From an uncultured Paracoccaceae bacterium (GTDB lineage Bacteria > Pseudomonadota > Alphaproteobacteria > Rhodobacterales > Rhodobacteraceae): a stretch of 6,748 nt of DNA. Below the pieces are notes generated by a model. That model worked only from the letters and a program-made list of their open reading frames with translations, did not search any database and was not told the DNA's origin. Shown here in pieces: positions 4,530 through 6,748 of the stretch (within the stretch, counting starts at the first letter, position 1; every line of letters begins with the position of its first letter). The DNA is taken from positions 1-6,748 of the forward strand of contig CAJXHQ010000175.1 of assembly GCA_913054485.1 (NCBI GenBank). Direction: 5' to 3'. Position numbers and translations under genes: made by a program.

Positions 4530-5939
4530 ATGATGCAAGAGAAGTGGGGCCAACTCAGGCAGCGGCTGCTGAAGACAATTGGGCAAAACAATTTCACAAC
4601 TTGGATCGAGCCGCTGGAGTTTTCTGAACTTCAGGACGGGGTGGCGACCTTCCATGTGCCGACCAATTTCATGGGCAACTATGTCAGCCAGAACTTTGCG
4701 GACCTGATTCTGCATGAGCTGAACATGTCCGGCGAACAGGTCCAGCGCCTCTCCTTCAAGGTCGCCGCCAATTCGCCGATGCGCCCGGCCCGCGCCCCCG
4801 AGCGTCCGGCCGAACCCTATGCTGAACTGACCGCCGGGGCGCCTGCTGCCGCAGGTACGCCCGCGCCGGTTCCGTCATCGGCAGATCCGGTTGAAAGCCT
4901 GCAGGCCGCACCGCTGGACCCGCGTTTTACCTTTGACAGCTTTGTTGTCGGCAAGCCGAACGAGCTGGCCCATGCCGCTGCGCGCCGCGTCGCCGAGGGC
5001 GGTCCGGTGACCTTCAACCCGCTGGTGCTTTATGGTGGCGTGGGCTTGGGTAAGACCCACCTGATGCATGCCATCGCCTGGGAGCTGAAAACCCAGCGCC
5101 CGGACCTGAATGTGCTCTACCTGAGTGCCGAACAGTTCATGTACCGGTTTGTGCAGGCCCTGCGCGAGCGCAAGATGATGGACTTCAAGCACCTGTTCCG
5201 CTCGGTCGATGTGCTGATGGTGGATGACGTGCAATTTATTGCCGGCAAGGATTCGACCCAGGAAGAATTCTTCCACACGTTCAACGCGCTGGTTGATCAA
5301 AACAAGCAGATCATTATCTCTGCTGACCGCGCCCCGGGAGAGATCAAGGACCTTGAGGACCGCGTGAAGTCACGCCTTCAGTGCGGCCTGGTCGTCGACC
5401 TGCACCCGACCGACTACGAACTGCGCCTGGGCATCCTGCAGTCCAAGGTGGAGCAGTATCGCACCACCTATCCGGATCTGGAGGTCAATGCCGGCGTGCT
5501 GGAATTCCTGGCGCAGCGCATTTCGACCAATGTGCGCGTGCTGGAAGGCGCGCTGACCCGCCTGTTTGCCTTTGCATCGCTGGTGGGCCGCGAAATCGAT
5601 ATGGATCTGACACAGGACTGTCTGGCCGATGTGCTGCGCGCGTCCGAGCGCAAGATCACCGTCGAAGAGATCCAGCGCAAAGTTTCTGACTATTACAACA
5701 TCCGTCTCAGCGACATTATCGGCCCCAAGCGCCTGCGCTCTTATGCGCGGCCGCGGCAGGTAGCGATGTATCTGAGCAAGCAGCTGACCAGCCGCAGCCT
5801 GCCAGAGATCGGCCGCCGTTTTGGCGGGCGTGACCATACCACCGTGATGCACGGGGTGAAGCGGATCGAGGAACTGAAGCTGACCGACGGGCAGATCGCC
5901 GAAGACGTCGAAATGCTGCGCCGCTCGCTGGAAGCATAA
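4530..5939 (+). CDS. dnaA: Chromosomal replication initiator protein DnaA
   Basis: This ATP-dependent initiator binds DnaA boxes and opens the origin. With the chosen start it has 469 residues and all four domains. Domain I (about 1-80) contains WGQLRQRLLKTIGQNNFTTWI and is the helicase-loading and oligomerisation module. Domain II (about 82-130) is an Ala/Pro-rich linker. Domain III is the AAA+ core with Walker A GGVGLGKT (169-176), Walker B VLMVDD (228-233), sensor 1 IIISADR, the arginine-finger region DRVKSRL (278-283; finger R282) and sensor 2 Arg in NVRVLEGAL (R336). Domain IV has the DNA-binding signature with RDHTTVMHG (434-442). The start is ambiguous: GTG 4518, ATG 4530 and ATG 4533 are in frame. 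I prefer 4530 because GAGG (4520-4523) lies 6 nt upstream and the length to WGQL matches relatives. It is followed by dnaN after 223 bp and probably has its own promoter in the long upstream gap. Confidence 0.97.
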   Translation: MMQEKWGQLRQRLLKTIGQNNFTTWIEPLEFSELQDGVATFHVPTNFMGNYVSQNFADLILHELNMSGEQVQRLSFKVAANSPMRPARAPERPAEPYAELTAGAPAAAGTPAPVPSSADPVESLQAAPLDPRFTFDSFVVGKPNELAHAAARRVAEGGPVTFNPLVLYGGVGLGKTHLMHAIAWELKTQRPDLNVLYLSAEQFMYRFVQALRERKMMDFKHLFRSVDVLMVDDVQFIAGKDSTQEEFFHTFNALVDQNKQIIISADRAPGEIKDLEDRVKSRLQCGLVVDLHPTDYELRLGILQSKVEQYRTTYPDLEVNAGVLEFLAQRISTNVRVLEGALTRLFAFASLVGREIDMDLTQDCLADVLRASERKITVEEIQRKVSDYYNIRLSDIIGPKRLRSYARPRQVAMYLSKQLTSRSLPEIGRRFGGRDHTTVMHGVKRIEELKLTDGQIAEDVEMLRRSLEA

Positions 5940-5966
5940 AGCCGAAGTCCCTGGGGAGGGATCGGG

Positions 5967-5997
5967 GCGGCTCCGGGCAGATGTCCGGGGCCGCTTT
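5967..5997 (+). terminator. GC-rich hairpin after dnaA, possible weak terminator
   Basis: GCGGCTCCGG (5967-5976) can pair with CCGGGGCCGC (5985-5994) through 10 base pairs, including one U-G wobble, with an 8-nt loop. Only three T residues follow directly (TTTGCTGTTT). The position, 27 bp after the dnaA stop, suits a terminator or an RNA 3' end, but the short U-tract makes efficiency uncertain. Confidence 0.45.
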
Positions 5998-6012
5998 GCT
6001 GTTTCAGGGCCT

Positions 6013-6031
6013 GCGCGCAACGGTTGCGCGC
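6013..6031. repeat. 19-bp palindrome in the dnaA-dnaN gap
   Basis: GCGCGCAACGGTTGCGCGC is a perfect inverted repeat of two 9-bp arms around one central G. As RNA it could form a 7-bp stem with a 5-nt loop. No T-run follows it directly (TTTT only appears 14 bp later), so a DNA-binding site or an RNA structure are both possible. Confidence 0.55.
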
Positions 6032-6059
6032 CATCTGGGCCGGGTTTTGAGGCGAAGTC

Positions 6060-6089
6060 TTGACGGTGGCCCTTTTCCTTCACAGAAAT
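6060..6089 (+). promoter_or_regulatory. Candidate dnaN promoter
   Basis: TTGACG (6060-6065) matches 5 of 6 bases of the -35 consensus. The -10 at 18-bp spacing, AGAAAT (6084-6089), is poor (3 of 6). A second pair, TTGTGT (6102-6107) and TTAGTT (6123-6128), has a 15-bp spacer. Either would let dnaN be expressed apart from dnaA. Evidence is motif resemblance only. Confidence 0.28.
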
Positions 6090-6162
6090 CCATGAAAAAC
6101 CTTGTGTTGCAGGGGTAAGCCGTTAGTTTGCTCCTCCCGGCCATGCGAAGAGGATAAGGGAT

Positions 6163-6748
6163 ATGAAGATCAGCATCGAACGCGGCACCCTGCTGAAGGC
6201 CGTGGCCCAGGCGCAATCGGTGGTCGAGCGCCGCAACACCATCCCGATCCTGGCCAATGTTCTGATCGAGGCCGAGAACGACACCGTTCAGTTCAGCGCC
6301 ACCGACCTGGATATCGAAGTGGTCGACAAGGCCCCCGCCAAGGTGGAGCGTGCCGGCGCCACCACCGTGGCCGCCACCACCCTGCACGAGATTGTCCGCA
6401 AACTGCCCGACGGCGCGCTGGTCACACTGACCGCTGATGCCGCATCGGGCCGTCTGACGGTCGAAGCCGGGCGGTCGAACTTCTCGCTGGCGACCCTGCC
6501 GCGCGAAGACTTCCCGGTCATGGCGACTTCTGAATATCACTCGAATTTTACCGCGAATGCCGCGGTGCTGCGCCGCTTGTTCGACAAGTCCAAATTTGCC
6601 ATCTCCACCGAGGAGACGCGCTATTACCTGAACGGCGTTTACATGCACGTGGCCGATGGTGCCACTGGCGGCAAGGCGCTGCGCTGCGTGGCCACCGACG
6701 GCCACCGCCTGGCGCGCATCGACGCGGACCTGCCGGCTGGCGCGACCG
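6163..6748 (+). CDS. dnaN: DNA polymerase III beta subunit (sliding clamp), 5' part, cut by window edge
   Basis: The first 195 residues of the beta clamp are present; a full clamp is about 370 residues. The clamp is a ring-shaped dimer that tethers polymerase III and other repair enzymes to DNA. Domain 1 is complete, with MKISIERGTLLKAV at the start, RNTIPILANVLI (24-35), TDLDIEV (47-53) and LPREDFP (112-118). Domain 2 begins near residue 128 and includes ETRYYLNGVY (151-160) and the hallmark ATDGHRLA (177-184). The start at 6163 is supported by this N-terminus and by the ribosome-binding stretch GAAGAGGA (6147-6154), 8 nt upstream. It follows dnaA in the order common to most bacteria. The hydrophobic partner-binding cleft in domain 3 lies beyond the right edge and cannot be assessed. 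Confidence 0.97.
   Translation, partial: MKISIERGTLLKAVAQAQSVVERRNTIPILANVLIEAENDTVQFSATDLDIEVVDKAPAKVERAGATTVAATTLHEIVRKLPDGALVTLTADAASGRLTVEAGRSNFSLATLPREDFPVMATSEYHSNFTANAAVLRRLFDKSKFAISTEETRYYLNGVYMHVADGATGGKALRCVATDGHRLARIDADLPAGAT

Noticed and set aside
5370..6083. Minus-strand open frame covering the end of dnaA and the gap after it
   Set aside because: Most of it is antisense to DnaA domains III-IV, and its beginning lies in non-coding DNA without a ribosome-binding site.
6092..6118. Possible leader peptide MKNLVLQG before dnaN
   Set aside because: It is a nine-codon frame without a visible ribosome-binding site, and such frames are common by chance. Nothing links it to the hairpins upstream.
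1..6748. Mobile elements, CRISPR array, tRNA or rRNA genes, toxin-antitoxin or defence genes
   Set aside because: No long inverted terminal repeats, transposase motifs, regularly spaced repeats, cloverleaf-like segments or defence-type domains were seen on either strand. The window looks like conserved core chromosome.

Overview
The window reads as a piece of an alphaproteobacterial chromosome around dnaA, most likely Rhodobacteraceae of the roseobacter group (Phaeobacter, Leisingera or Ruegeria-like). The reasons are the GC-rich coding sequence with strong G/C third positions, the protein wording of DnaA, MutM, UbiE and UbiB, and the gene order ubiB-ubiE divergent from mutM, an enoyl-CoA hydratase gene, rpsT, dnaA and dnaN. 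I recall this order as typical of Rhodobacterales, but the genus is an inference from memory and was not tested by a search.

Layout. On the minus strand, positions 1-952 hold the N-terminal part of ubiB (the gene runs off the left edge) and 952-1704 hold ubiE. The two overlap by one base (TGATG) and form a ubiquinone operon. An 86-bp divergent promoter region (1705-1790) separates them from mutM on the plus strand (1791-2642). A crotonase-family enoyl-CoA hydratase follows (2708-3484) and ends in a clear intrinsic terminator (3507-3535). Next is rpsT (3697-3960), encoding ribosomal protein S20, with a plausible promoter about 120-145 bp upstream and a textbook terminator (4004-4038). A 491-bp non-coding stretch (4039-4529) then leads to dnaA (4530-5939). 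A 223-bp gap containing two strong inverted repeats separates dnaA from the 5' part of dnaN (6163 to the right edge).

How the genes relate. dnaA and dnaN supply the replication initiator and the sliding clamp. mutM repairs oxidised guanine. rpsT is a ribosomal gene with its own transcription unit. ubiE and ubiB serve respiratory quinone synthesis. The enoyl-CoA hydratase acts in acyl-CoA oxidation. All look like intact housekeeping genes. No mobile element, CRISPR array, tRNA, rRNA, defence cassette or toxin gene was seen.

The parts not explained by genes are mostly between rpsT and dnaN. The dnaA upstream region has several GANTC (CcrM-type) sites, a strongly T- and G-biased plus strand, an 8-bp inverted repeat and only very weak DnaA-box resemblance. 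The dnaA-dnaN gap has a 19-bp near-perfect palindrome and a GC-rich hairpin. I see no previously undescribed multi-gene system; the findings are regulatory or structural curiosities.
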